Of a stretch of 64,000 bases of DNA, positions 50,011-63,200 are shown in pieces. The DNA comes from Strix aluco. Its lineage: Eukaryota > Chordata > Aves > Strigiformes > Strigidae. The stretch is from positions 20,984,029 to 21,048,028 of the forward strand of contig NC_133933.1 of the NCBI RefSeq assembly GCF_031877795.1, written 5' to 3'. Numbering within the stretch: the stretch's first letter is position 1; each line of letters starts with the position of its first letter. The position numbers and the translations under genes were made by a program. A model generated the notes under the pieces. That model searched no databases and was not told where the DNA came from. It saw only the letters and a program-made list of their open reading frames with translations.

Positions 50011-53000
50011 CCCTTACGAGGACAGGCTGAGAGAGTTGGGGTTGTTCAGCCTGGAGAAGAGAAGGGTCCAGGGAGACCTTATAGTGGCCTTCCAGTACTT
50101 AAAGGGGGCTACAGGAAAGATGGGGAGGGATTCTTCATCAGGGAGTATAGGGATAGGATGAAGGGTAATGGTTTCAAATTGAAAGAGGGTAGATTTAGAT
50201 GAGACATAAGGAAGAAATGTTTTACTGTGAGGGTGGTGAGACACTGGCACAGGTTGCCCAGAGAAGCTGTGGCTGCCCCCTCCCTGGCAGTGTTCAAGGC
50301 CAGGTTGGACGGGGCTTTGAGCAACCTGATCTAGTGGAAGGTGTCCCTGCCCATGGCAGGGGGGTTGGAACTAGATGACCTTTAAGGTCCCTTCCAACCC
50401 AAACCATTCTATGATTCCTGAAAAAATAAAAATAAAGTTTTATCTTGTGGCCAAGAATTACCAATTAGGAATAAGATCAGCTCTGCATGAACAATTTTGT
50501 AGACACTTGTTTCTCCCCAGTCCTGCAAGGTTCCTTTTAGCCTCATCCTTATGGAAAATCATTGAACTCTCTGGACTGTGAAGCGGGTTGCAAAGTGCAT
50601 TGTAAACTGCTTCCGTTATCTTTAATTACTCAGAAACCATATGTCAGATATTTATGAAGATAGCAATCACATTGAATAGGATGCCTGTAAGTGGTGATTT
50701 ATTGTTAACCAAAAAAATTATATATGGAAATGAGCTCAGTTTGAAAATATATCTATGTAATGGTAGTACATGGAGGAGAAATGGGGACAGATAGTTTATA
50801 GCAAAACATCCTTGAAAATAAAAGTGTGATAAATATGTAAATGAGACCAATCAACATCAACAAAGATGCGGTATTTGCAGATGATATGGCAAACAGATAA
50901 AATTTGAAATAGCTCACAAATCCTAAACCTAACCCATAAAACATTCATCAGAAATATTCATGATAATGTAGGGACAAAAAAGTGTGTAATCAAACGATAG
51001 ATTTGCATATAAAAACAGAACCTTTGTATGAAAGCCTTTTTACTCTTGCAAGATCATGTACAGAAAGGCAGATTAAAGCAAACTGTAGTCTATTTAAGGA
51101 AAACAGCTATTAATAATGTGATACCTCCATATGGTAAAATGTGGATAGCCTGATATATACAAATGAGATACTTCAATGTAGTATACATATGTGTGCACCT
51201 AGGACTAAATAGACTATAAATTAAGAGAGTGACAATATTTCCTGAGTGTATTACTGAAGAAAACCAGTATCTCATACAGGCCAACATATCTGTACACAGG
51301 ATTTTTATCATTACTAGATCATTTCTAACTCTGTTTCTGAGAACAGGGTAGGTTTTAAATCCCGGAAATTGCAAGGAATTGTGGTCTTCGGAATCATACA
51401 TTGGGGATGAGCTGGTTGAATACAAGTTAAATCAGAGATAAGTCTGCCATGGGAATCTTAATTCTGCTGTATTCATGTTCAAAGTAAATGAAGGCTTTTG
51501 AATACAATGACAAAAGAATTCTGGTTTTCAAAGAAAAATCATTTAATAACATTTTTCAGTGTTCCTGCTTTCTATACGCATTTTAGTTTCTTCTTAAACA
51601 CCTGAACAGCTGAGACCTTTGAACAGATATATTTTGCCACAAAATGTCAAATACTTCCAGATACTTCAAGTCAGCCTCCAGTCAAAGTACCCAGGAAAGA
51701 TCTTGTTTGTTTTCCATTTGGACTGTCCAAGGACTTTCCAGAATGGACAACAATGACCATGACTAATGACCATGACTCATAATTGAAAAAAGTAATGTGA
51801 CCTGGAAATTTTGGCATGGAGCACCTGATACACCCTCCTTTGTGAAGCTTCAGTTTTAGTTAGGAAGTCAAAATCTTTTGGCTTTCATCTGATTTTTTTT
51901 TTTTTTTTTAATTTGGTAAAATATAAACTGGAATTTTATTTGGCAAAATTGTCACTGGAATACTTTTGCCATTTTTAAGGTTTTTGAAAGAATGAGAGCC
52001 CATTTGAACTATCTCTAACTTGTCATTTTCTTCTCACCCATCTAAATTCCTTCAGTTACCGAAAAAACATGAGATGTCCATTCTGCAGACTGTCATACAG
52101 AGAAATAACTTTTCCCAAGTATGTTCTAAGAGAAAGATCTTCTTTTCTTCTTAGATCAAATGTTTAAACTTATGAAATAAACTGACAGGCTCTAATTCTC
52201 TGAGATTTCTAGAGAAAACTAAAAGTTCAACTTACAGAAAACCACTTCAGAAACCCACAAATCTGAGGAACAGCCTAACCAGCTTATTGCTAGCAGCTCT
52301 CCAACTTCTGCACAGCTCTGGCTTCATGTTAATTTAGCAAATAGGTGCTCAGGGAAAGAGGTTAGTTATTCTTGGTACATGTTTAGCCTGCTCCTAAGTC
52401 TTAGCCAACTGGAACGTGGCAGCTTGTCTGGACTTATGCTTAACCAACCTGTTTACACTCCCAGAACTAATTAACCCTCTAGTTACTAAATTAAAAAACA
52501 CCACCGTGCAGGCACATACCTGGCAAAATCAATTCAACATGCTCTGTAACTACTATGTCTTCTTCACTGAAAGTGTTTAATTTGGAGGAGAGACCGTCTG
52601 AGGCAATATTGAAGTCTCCTTTTTCTCTTGCTAAGTTTCCCTCTGTTACTATAAGGTAGCAAAGTAGATATGTGCATGTTGACCTAACAAGGCCTGATTC
52701 AGACATCATATTTATAGGAAGTTTTGTCTGATTGCCTTACCCCATGCAAGCCAAATAGGCTTCACATTTGTATCCTGAGGCACAATTCCCTTGAAAATTC
52801 ATCATCAGTTATTTATTCTTTTGAAGGGTTTAGGCTAAAACATAATGCTTTGTTTCATCATTCGCTCTCAAATCTAACTTGTGTGCAGCCCAAGGAAATT
52901 CAGTCATGTGGATGACGTACTTCTTGAACATATCACAGAGAAAAAACATCTTTATTGGCCCTGCTTTGTAGTTAGGAGTAATGGGAGAAGGGGATTTCTT

Positions 53001-55652
53001 TAACAGATTTTGGCAAAGGGACATTTTAAGAACATGAACTGTGCTATGGTTAACAGAGCTTGAGGATCTAGATCCTTGATGAGTTCTGAAAACCCCGGAA
53101 TGTGAGTTGACAGAACATGCCAGAGCTGTCACTCCTGGAAACTGATGTTTTCTGCTTATGGAAGACAGCAGGAATATATGCACCAGCTATCTACAGCTTC
53201 CTTATGAATTTGTTGAGAAAATAGCTCTGAACCATACATTCATTTAATCACTCGGTGCATTCAAGATTTTATGGGGTTTTTTTTTACTGGGACTGTTGAT
53301 CCAGTGATGGTTCATATGAACAAATGCTTCTGGTCTGTGACCTACATACATGGGCACCAGCTTATTTCACATAAAACAACTAACCTGATGTATGATGCTA
53401 AAATCTCCTGTTTGCCCCTGTAGGTTAAAAGGCAGGTCACACCTTCCTTTGACTTAGTTACATCAGACCGATTTACCTTTAATGTTTTATTTAAACTGTA
53501 GTGAGATACTTGAGGGCAGTGGAGACCACTCAATACAGTCTTTTGAGACATGTGCTAAAGTATGTTACTGCATCAAGGCATATCTCTCTTCCTGCGAGTG
53601 GGGAAGGAGCAAAGTTCTTGGCTTGATTGTAAAAGTCTCATCAGGAGAATATGGCAGAGTGGGAAGTCTTCACTTTATTGAGCGAGTTTTAACAACTTGG
53701 CAAATTGATGGATTTACCATCCAGACCTTCAGCAGTAACCATCAAAGCTGCCCGGGCTAGCAAATGACTAAAGAATGTCCATCATCCGATGTGTTCCTGA
53801 AACCAGTTTTGTTCAGCCCCAGCATGTGATTCTCTAACACTTGGCAGCATATAGCCCAAAAAGATGGGAAAGAAGGAGGCGAGGCAGCAATCGCATGATC
53901 ACCTAAGGGTGATCAGTGTGTGTCTTCTGCTACCAAGAAAGCTGGTCAGTATTCTGCAGCTTCTTCAGTTTTTCTTGCACAGTGTATTGTGTGCTGCTTC
54001 ATTTGGTATGCAAAAGGTTGTGATTAAATAAGATCATTAAAGCTATTTTGGAAAAATGGTTAGGATTCCACATAACCAAGACATTTGGAAATTGGTTCTA
54101 GGCAGGAGTTCCTTTCTATCTTTTGTTGCATCATTTGGATAAATGTGCTATTTATGTTTTTGGAAGAAGCAAAATATGGATTTGCAGCATCTGCTGTGAT
54201 ATATAAGTTAAATAGTAGATGTTTACAAAAATATTTATTTACATCCCTATGGTGAAAAGGGGACACGATGCATTCTACGTACCAAAATATGTACTGAATC
54301 AGGTAACGATCATACTTTGGTAATAAATACTCCAGGGTATATTCTCAAGATGCAACTCCATGGATATTAAATTCTAATTTACATTATAGGAAGTTATGTG
54401 TAACATTCTGCATCTTAAGGGCAGGGCATGAAAATAAGTATGCTACTTAATGCATTTAAATGAGTCTAAATATGCATTTTCTCTCAGGGAACACAAGACT
54501 ACAGTTCAGAAACGTTAAGGTGAGTAACTAGCACAAGCAAAGAAATTCAAAGTTCAGGCTGACATCGCAAAGAATAAACATTTTAATGGGACCACTCTTA
54601 GGATACGGGACTTTCCTTTCCATCTGCCTACTCTAATCCTGCGTGAGTCAGCAAGCACTAAAGGCTTCCCAGCTGGTGGTCAGGCAGTGAGCAATCACAG
54701 GAGGCTTCCTGGTTCTTACGAGGGACTTGCAAGTCCCAGATGCCCCCATCCCAGCTGGCTGTCCGTGTTTGATGTTGACCAGTATTTTTGAACCAGCTCT
54801 TTTCTCTACTGGGGGGGTTGCTTGCACATCAGGCTTCTGGTTCAGAAGCAAAATCTGCTATACAAGCCGTACACGTTCCTTAGCCCAACATCATCCAGGG
54901 TGTCAGCCTTCATTCACCCATCGCTACACTCTGCCCTTTGAAATGGGTTCCTACAAATGGGATTTGAAAGGAGAACAGCTATGCAAGCTTCTCCCAGGGG
55001 TCCCGTAATTGGTGGAGAAGCCAGGCAAAGCAGTGCCTTGTGCTACTGTCTCTTAGTATGGCCATGAGCAGCTTGGGCACATTTTCTTCTCAGAGGAGTG
55101 CCATTACTTCAGATGACCCTTCCTCAGCCTTTGCAAATATCATCCCTTGGGTAGAAAACTGAAATGTTTGGTATGAAATACATAGAAAGCCTGGTATGCT
55201 CTTAATTCCATTTATCTCCTGAAAGTAGAAGCTATGCCTTGGGTTCTAAACATAATGAGTAATGAATGAAGACTAGGTGGTTTTATTATAAATTATAAAT
55301 ATTTTGCTGCATCATCACCTGGCATTCTGTTTTTCCTTGCCAAAGCCTATCTGTGGGAGAGATCTTACACTTCCAATTATTGCTGTCATCCCTTGCACAA
55401 TTACAAAAAAGTGAAGTAGAAATTTATTATCCATGTCAGTAATTCACTGCTAATGTCAAAGAGTGGAGATCTTAATTACGTTCTTGCTATATTTCAGTAA
55501 ATGCATATCCTGATCTCAATTTTTGCTAATGCTTGGGTGGAACAAAATTACAAATAAAGTAAAAAACCTTAAAAGAAGAAGCTAGAAAGTGTAAAACCAA
55601 TTCATAGTGTTCATATCAACATTTGCTAACTTTTCTCTTTAAAAAGTCCCCG

Positions 55653-56850
55653 ATTCATAAAATCATTATAACCATGGAATGGTTTGGGTTGGACGGGATC
55701 TGAAAGATCATCTAGTTCCAACCCCCCTGCCATGGGCAGGGACACCTTCCACTAGACCAGGTTGCTCAAAGCCCCGTCCAACCTGGCCTTGAACACTGCC
55801 AGGGAGGGGGCAGCCACCACTGTTCTGGGCAACCTGTTCTAGTGTCTCACCACCCTCACAGTAAAGAATTTCTTCTTTACATCTAATGTAAATCTACCCT
55901 CCTTCCATTTAAAACTGTTACCCATAGTCCTATCCCTATACTCCCTGATAAAGAGTCCCTCCCCATCTTTCCTGTAGGCCTCCTTTAAGTACTGGAAGGC
56001 TGCTATAAGGTCTCTCCGGACCCTTCTCTTCTCCAGGCTGAACAACCCCAACTCTCTCAGCCTGTCCTCATAAGGGAGGTGCTCCAGCCCCCTGATCATC
56101 TTCATTGCCCTCCTCTGGACTCACTCCAACATGTCTATGTCCTTCTTATGTTGGGAGCCCCAGAGCTGGATGCAGTACTGCAGGTGGGGTCTCACAAGAT
56201 TGGAGTAGAGGGAGAATCCCCTCCCTCAACCTGCTGGCCACACTTCTCTTGCTGCAGTCCAGGATACAGTTGGCTTTCTGGGCTGTAAGCGCACCTTGCT
56301 GCCTCATAGTCAGTTTTCCATGCAAACTTGCTGAGGGAGCACCCAATCCCACTGTCCATGTCGTCAACGAAAATGTTAAACAGTGCTGGTCCCAACGCCG
56401 ACCTCTGAAGAACACCCATCATCACTGCTCTCCACTTGGATATCAAGCTGCTGACAGCAACTCTTTGAGTGCGACCATCCAGACAATTCCTTATGCACTG
56501 AGAGGTCCCTCCGTCAAATCCATGTCTCCCATTTAGGGACAAGGATGTCATGTGGGACAGTGTCAAATGCTTTGCACAAGTCCAGGTAAATGATGTCACT
56601 TGCTCTTCCCTTATCCACCAACGCTGTAACCCCGTCATAGGCGGCCACCAAAGTTGTCATGCACGATTTTCCCTTAGTGAAGCATGTTGGCTGTCACCAA
56701 TCACGTCCTTATTTTCCATGTGCCCTAGCCTGGTTTTCAGGAGGATCCGCTCCATGATCTTGCCAGGTGCAGAGGTGAGACTGACTGGCCTGTAGTTCCC
56801 CGGGTCTTCTTTTTTTCCCTTTTGTAAAAGTGGAGGTTATATTTCTTCGT
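55653..56850 (-). mobile_element. CR1 LINE, 5'-truncated, inverted relative to the 47-50 kb copy
   Basis: This copy reads on the minus strand from a reverse-transcriptase fragment (block like [18 protein letters not shown], near 56740-56800) through the VDDMDSGIG palm segment (about 56350-56390) and the ORF2 C-terminus ([21 protein letters not shown] near 56040-56080) to the 3' UTR. Its end near 55653-55670 carries a decayed terminal repeat. By eye it is about 95% or more identical to the long copy where they align. Near 56321-56325 it lacks about 230 bases present in the long copy, joining the text after LSKF directly to the DGKLTM region. It is also broken by stops. Confidence 0.92.
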
Positions 56851-58424
56851 TTTGAGTTAGCGGGTACTTCACCAGACTGCCATGACTTATTAAATAGGAT
56901 GGATTAAGAAAATCATGCTAATTGCCTATTTTAATGGAAACATGTTAGAGTACAGGAAAGGAAGTTTTCCATAATTCTTTCTTTGTGGTTTGGTATCTTG
57001 ATGCTTGCTTTCTTTAATAAAATAGATTTAGAAAGGAAAAAAAGATAATACATTTTGTCATTACTTCCTTTTGTTGAGCAAGAATGAGTTTTGTGGTAAT
57101 GAACTGTTAGCAGAATCTTTATTTGTTAACTGCATTAGTATGAATCCAGCTTTAGAGACTGAAGTGTTTAATGTAGGAATCATCTTGGACATCATTTCCA
57201 GTCCCTGCTTTACAGCTGTCTAGACACAGAAACAGGTAAAGCAAAAAAAAAAAAGGAAACCCACTTCCCTGAATGTATGCTGAATGTTTTAATGCCTCTC
57301 CCCAGTGACATACTGTTCAGATGATCTGAATTCATAGAAGACAAAATGTGGGCAAATGTTTGTGTGCGTTCCCACTCTTCTTTAGGAGGAAACTTTGATC
57401 CAGTGTTCTTCTGCCTTCCTCTACACAAACAAATCAGATCAGTTAAGCACAGGCTAAATCAAGATAGCTCTTCTACATAACTAAATGTGGGCTCTGAAGT
57501 AACCTCATTCATTCAAAATGAGATTTGAGGGTGAAATGCACAGTTCTTAAAAAAAGGTCTCAGCCCAGTAGTCAAAAAAACCTCTCCAAATGAAAATGTT
57601 AAAAATTATTAAGAGTTTTTCTCAGTTATTAAGATTAGTTCTCAATAGGCTTGCCCTGCTCTTACACTTTTCTGGGTCTCCCCTACCACCGCTAGATCAA
57701 AATACCAGGCCAGATGGGCTGCAGTTTTGGCATGCTGTGATTGTTCACAGAGATATTTGCCTTCTCTGGATCAGTTTTGCAAGGCAGCCTCACTCTAGGT
57801 CCTGCATCAAAGGCATGAAGCTGATTATTGCAACTGATAAACATAGCAAGGAGCCTCAGAATTGGGAGTTATCCTGTGGTGCAGAATTAGTACTATAAAT
57901 CTTTCTTCTTTTCTCCTGATGGATATGCTTTATGCATACTGAAAAAGCTGGTATGTCTGCTTACTGGCCAAATTTCTGAGATTCATCTCAGGTGGTTTTG
58001 GGTGGAATTTTTGTTTCAAAAGGAGCCTGAACCAGTGTTGTAAAATGTAAGATGGATGCCAGTGGAGTAAAAATTTTTTCACAAAAACCTGTCACTTCTT
58101 CAGTTTCCATCTCTTCCTTCCAGGAGCTTTACTCTATTTTGAAGGAAAGGAAGCTTCAAGATGTATTTTATTGTGAGATTCTTCCTGAGAGTAGAATCAG
58201 TGAACATCTAAGTGACTCTGTAAATATAAAAATACATGTTTTCTAAGAAACGTAAACTAATTCTTAAGATGGCTGAGTGATATATTTATTAAACTTACAT
58301 ATGTATATCAGAAAATGAAATGAGAACTCAGAATTGATCGTTCTAATTACATTTTACATTTTCAAGTGTAATTCATAGTTCATACATGACAAAAGGTGGT
58401 TCTTCTCATGTGATGTTTCAGAAT

Positions 58425-58782
58425 AGAAGAGACCTCATCGCCCTCTACAGCTGTCTGAAAGGAGGTTGCAGAGAGCTGGGGATGAGTCTCTTTAACAAAG
58501 TAACAAGCGATAGGACAAGAGGGAATGGCCTCAAGTTGTGCCAGGGAAGGTTTAGACTAGATGTCAGGAAGTATTTCTTTACAGAATGGGTTATTAGGCA
58601 GTGGAATGGATTGCCCAGGGAGGTGGTGGAGTCCCCATCCCTGGAGGTGTTTAAGAGTCAGGTCGACATAGCGCTGAGGGATATGGTGTGGTTGGGAACT
58701 GTCAGTGTGAGGTTAATGGTTGGACTGGATGATCTTCAAGGTCCTTTCCAACCTAGTTGATTCTGTGATTCTGTGATTCTGT
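58425..58782 (+). mobile_element. CR1 LINE 3' fragment, second subfamily
   Basis: This is about 360 bp of CR1 in sense orientation. It begins inside the ORF2 C-terminus ([19 protein letters not shown]) and continues with a recognisable conserved tail, including [25 protein letters not shown] (shown here in part) and [15 protein letters not shown]. It ends with a perfect triple GATTCTGT terminal repeat at 58759-58782. The frame is open through nearly the whole fragment. The 3' UTR differs clearly from the 47-50 kb and 55.6-56.8 kb copies, so it is another CR1 subfamily. Confidence 0.93.
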
Positions 58783-60175
58783 AATATTGCTCTGATTTAA
58801 ATAATTACCTTTTCTTGATAAAACAAGTATATTCAGTTCTAATATCCTTAGTCTGTAAAAAAGAGAATTCTTTTTTGTGTATTAATTGCATATTAACTCC
58901 AAAATTTCTGGGTAGAATTCAAAATAAAATGTATTTACTCAAAAACAAAGAGAACTGTAAATACAAAATTAAGATTAAAACAAAATTAATACAAGTAAGC
59001 AGTATTAAAGGTAAAAAACTTTTTTAAAGAGCTATAAGAAGTTTATTATAAAAGGGCTTCTTTCTACCAAAAAAAATCGAATAATAAAGCACATCTGAGA
59101 GAAAACACATGTCTTCAGAATTGCAGCGGTTGCACCTCACTTGGTTGTTCAGCTTAAAGACAGAGCATCTCCATCTCCTCCACCTGACAGACAGGCTGGT
59201 GAGGGTCCGTGGCTCCTGATGCACCATGGTGCTGCGCTGGTGGGAGTCTGTGGGACCCTGGGTGACAGCATATCCCAAGAGGCATCGTAGGGCCATCTCC
59301 TTCCAGATATATCCAGCTTCTGGGTTTGCTTTAAAAAGTGCTGCTATAAAAAACATGTATGAATCAGAAAGAAAAGTTCTGTTTTCATGTGAAAACAGGG
59401 GTTTATGTGATTTTTTTTTCTATTAATCTTGTCTGTGTAGGTAACTGTACCAGTGAGTGACTGCAAAAGGTGTGACCTACTTGGAATTGTGCCTGATTTG
59501 CTCTAAATGGGATTTTCCTCAATATTTATTATTGCTGCTACTAAATATTGTTTGCTAGAAAGAGGAAGGCTGGCACCAGATCGGAAATGGTAATTCAATT
59601 TCAGGAGGATTTCAGAAACACCTTCCCATATTAATTTTATCTAGCCTTTCTGTTTAGTTTAGAAATAACGTTAGTGAAATTGGCACGTTGCAATGAAGGA
59701 TTGTTTCCCATTGGTATACAAATGCTGATACAAACCTCAGCGTTTATGGAAAACAAATGTTGAGATGAAGTCAAGACATTTATTTTCTAAGCAGGAGATG
59801 TTGATTCTCTGACAACATTATATTGCATGGCCTTTATTTCTATTATGCCAAATGATTGATGTGGATTTAATCATTAGTTTGATGGCTGCTTTGCTCAGTG
59901 GAGAGGCAGCTGAGCATTTTATCGTTATTAGTGAGCTGCATTTTGATTTTTCTATCAAAGACACTGCTGGCCCCAATTCAACCCAGGTGTAAAACCAGAG
60001 ATTCATTGTGCCCATTGTTTTGTGACCAAGCCAAGAACAATTTGCTCACAAAATACTGTGAATATTTGTTTTGATTTCTCAAGCAGGAACCTGTTTTTGA
60101 TTAAGACTTCCATATATATGCTTGATTCTTTAAGAGTGGTGTATCTTTTATGAGTAAACTACTTATCACATGGTA

Positions 60176-60232
60176 GCATATATATGTACATACATACTTG
60201 CATACATGCATATGTGTGTATATATATACATA
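60176..60232. repeat. Alternating purine-pyrimidine tract
   Basis: TA/TG/CA steps form a 22-base and then a 33-base (60200-60232) stretch of strict purine-pyrimidine alternation, interrupted once by CTTG. Such DNA can be unstable in length and can adopt left-handed or cruciform structure. Nothing suggests a gene nearby. Confidence 0.75.
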
Positions 60233-63200
60233 GAGTAGTCTGGAAAAGATTTAAATTCCTGGGATTCAGAATGGTAGACAGATACTAAGACAGAAAATAT
60301 TTTGAATCCTTGGAGAGCCAACACCACAGATGGAAATTACAAATGATTATGAGAGAAATGTAGAACGCTGAAAAACTATTGGTGTCTGTGCATTTTTCCA
60401 GTGCAGTCAGCAGAGGATTAGGAGCTGGGGACAGGGCCAGGCTGGTGGCTTTCCCAGTTCAGAACCTTGTCCCTGAGAGCTGCTGATGTTAATTGCTGAA
60501 GGAGGACATTCAAGAGAATGTTTCTGGAACAATTACGGAATAATTTGTCCAGATAGAGAAGATATTTTGTCCACTTCATAGGGTGCTTTCTCCTCTGAGG
60601 AGGAGAAATGCACTTAATAAATAATGGGCTGCTCAGCGCAAACATCTGGAATGGTCTCTCTGTGTTGCCTTTGTGCTGTGAAGTTTCTCCACTAAAACAA
60701 GAAATAATGTGGAATTTCACATGGGGACTGAATTAAACTAGTCTTTGTTATTTGGAAACATCATTTACTTCTGTCTTTCTTGTCTGCTCAAGAGCATGAA
60801 GATTTACATCTTTATCTGGAAACACTTATCCTTTCTAGTGTAATTATGAAGTGAATGTGCTCATTAGACATCTCTAATCCTTTTGTCAATTTTATCTTTT
60901 ATTTTGAATGAGATTTTATGATGATATGTTTTTCAGCTTTATTTTTCCACATTTTTAAGTCTTCTTGTGCTGGATTTTTAGGATTTTGGCTTTTCCCATC
61001 TGTGTTGTGTGAAGGGGCTATCACAGTACGGTGAAAAGGGTTTGCTTATTTATTACTTCTGTTCCCAATTAGATAATGCTCTTTAGGAAAACTGGCAGCG
61101 GCAGAGCTCCCTGGAGGAAGAAGGGTTGGGTATTCCCTTTGCAGGCTAATGGGCATGTTGGGAGGGAAGCAGCTTTGAGGTACTACAAGTGGCAGGATGT
61201 TTACAGGCCAGAGATGATATGTGCCACTCAAAGACTGCACTGGGGAGCAGGGATCAGCCCCAGGGGTGACAAACAGGGTTTTGTAGGAAGTCTGGACAAA
61301 GAGCTTACTGCCACTTGGAATAAGCCACTGAGGAACAGCAAACCTTCTTCAAAGGCACTGGATGTCAGGGTAGAGGGGGATATAAGCTCTTCTCAGTTCT
61401 CTTCCAACATTCTTTAAGGTTTTTCTGCTTTAAAGTTAATTATCCCAGTTTATATTCTAATAAGAACTGCCTTTTTTGAGTTTTAAAACCCTTTTGTTCT
61501 TCTTTGGGGCATTTTGTGCAGAGGAAGGTCAAGACATATTTCCTCAAAGCTCACGGCTTGAAGTGCCAACGTACGGCACTATCCAGACTGTCTTGTCATT
61601 ACGTTTTCACCATGTGCTGTGTCTTGGCTCCTCTGTTCCCCAAGCCCGACCCTCCGTTTGGAGACCTGGTGCTGTGAGTCCGAATGAGTTGAGGCTGAAG
61701 GCACAGCTGCAGCAGAGAGGTGACCTCTGGAGGGGGAGAAGAGAGCCAAGTGGCAGCATATTTTTACAGAGACAAGTAAATGGGTCACAGTTCATCTGCG
61801 ACAGCCACGTGCCTAGGCATAATTGACAACACACGCTGTATATTTAAAAATAAGCTTGGTTGTGCCTGTGTTTCTTGGTAGCAGACTTAAACACGGTAAC
61901 AAGTTAAGTGGCTTTTCACAAGCCTTCATCTGTCAGTACCAGTGAGCCTGTTTTGTATTCCCAGGACCCAGAGTACCTCTGAATAGCACATTATGTTTTC
62001 ATCCTACTGTGCTGCCAGGCACTGTGCTTTCAGGGTAAGAGATAACATGTTAACGACTGAAACAGGCTGTAAAAATTAGGAGGAAATTGTGTCTGCAATG
62101 GGCAATCGCTCAGGTCACTAGAGGGAGGGCTTCTTAATGGGATCTCAGCAAAGCACTGCACAGGCTTAAATCCCAGGGAGCATCTTCCTGTGAACTGGCC
62201 AGTCTTACATTATTCCAGGTTTCAGGGATCCTTCCCACACAGGGAGATTGATTTCAGATGTAGCCACATTGATAAAAATCTGTGACATATTTATTCTTGA
62301 TTTTGGTGGTGTGCAGTTAACATCAGTCCCAGCAATGTGACAGTAAGATGTCTTTTTATCTGCAGATCTAAGGACGCTCCTAATTCTCCATATGTTGTGA
62401 ATTTGGTGGCAGATTAAAAGCTTGTTGCAATCCTAGTAAGTGGCAAAGCTCATCTGCCACAGCTCCGTTTGTTCATAGGAGAGCGAGTAGTAGCAGAACA
62501 GCGACCATCCTTTGGGAAGATCGTCCAGCAGCCCACTCCTCCTCTTCTTGACGTTACTGACTCTCAGTAGCCTTTTTAAAAATCTATAGAGCTTACTCTA
62601 GCACTGACCTTGTCTAATTGTATTGATTGTTAGTAACTGAAGGCTAATTAGGAAGCAAGTTGCTATGGTAATTCTTGAGTCATACATATAAAGAGAAAAT
62701 ACTGCTAAAACCACTAGTGCATAGTGACTATTAGCATAGTTAAGCAAATTAAAAAATATAATTCATTCAGATTTATTCTGGTTTTCAAATTAATATACAC
62801 TATGCAACAAGGAAGTTTTTCCCTTGATGCCACACTTTCCTCTTTCGTAGCCATTTTGTTCTTTTATTTGAGGTTGAATGAATTATGCATAATTTTAGGA
62901 CTAAATGACAAATTAGACTTTGGATTGTTCTTGCCCCCCTACCCCACAGCCCACACAAAATTCATCACAACAAGCTTCATGTGATAGCAGAATGACTCAG
63001 GCAAAGGGTAATAGGACTTGGAACCCCCCAGATTTCTAGGTCACTTGTTCATATCCAGTCCACATGTGTGTGATGAATGGTTTATTTTCGCATGGGTAGG
63101 TTGATGGCTTGCATATCATGAGATGGTGATCTCGGCCTGTGCCCTCAGGAGACGGTGATTCATTGCAAGCTAGGGCTGCTGCAGCTGGCCTTCAGCAGCA

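Larger units (their letters stand above)
47060..50417 (+). mobile_element. Long CR1 LINE copy, 5'-truncated in ORF1
   Basis: This is a non-LTR retrotransposon of about 3.4 kb in sense orientation within FSHR intron 2. In order it holds the C-terminal part of the ORF1 esterase, a short linker, the ORF2 apurinic-like endonuclease, the reverse transcriptase with an FVDD active site at 49487-49498, the ORF2 C-terminal domain, and a 3' UTR ending in the CR1 terminal repeat (ATTCTATG then ATTC at 50406-50417). Many in-frame stops and frameshifts make it immobile. It lacks a poly-A tail, as expected for CR1. The 5' edge cannot be fixed by eye; recognisable CR1 text starts near 47150 and the border is probably between 46950 and 47150. 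Confidence 0.93.

Noticed and set aside
61476..61580. Candidate FSHR exon 3 after a tgtgcag acceptor
   Set aside because: The following codons do not match the expected second repeat (E-I-S-Q-N-D-type start) and no donor lies about 75 bases on.
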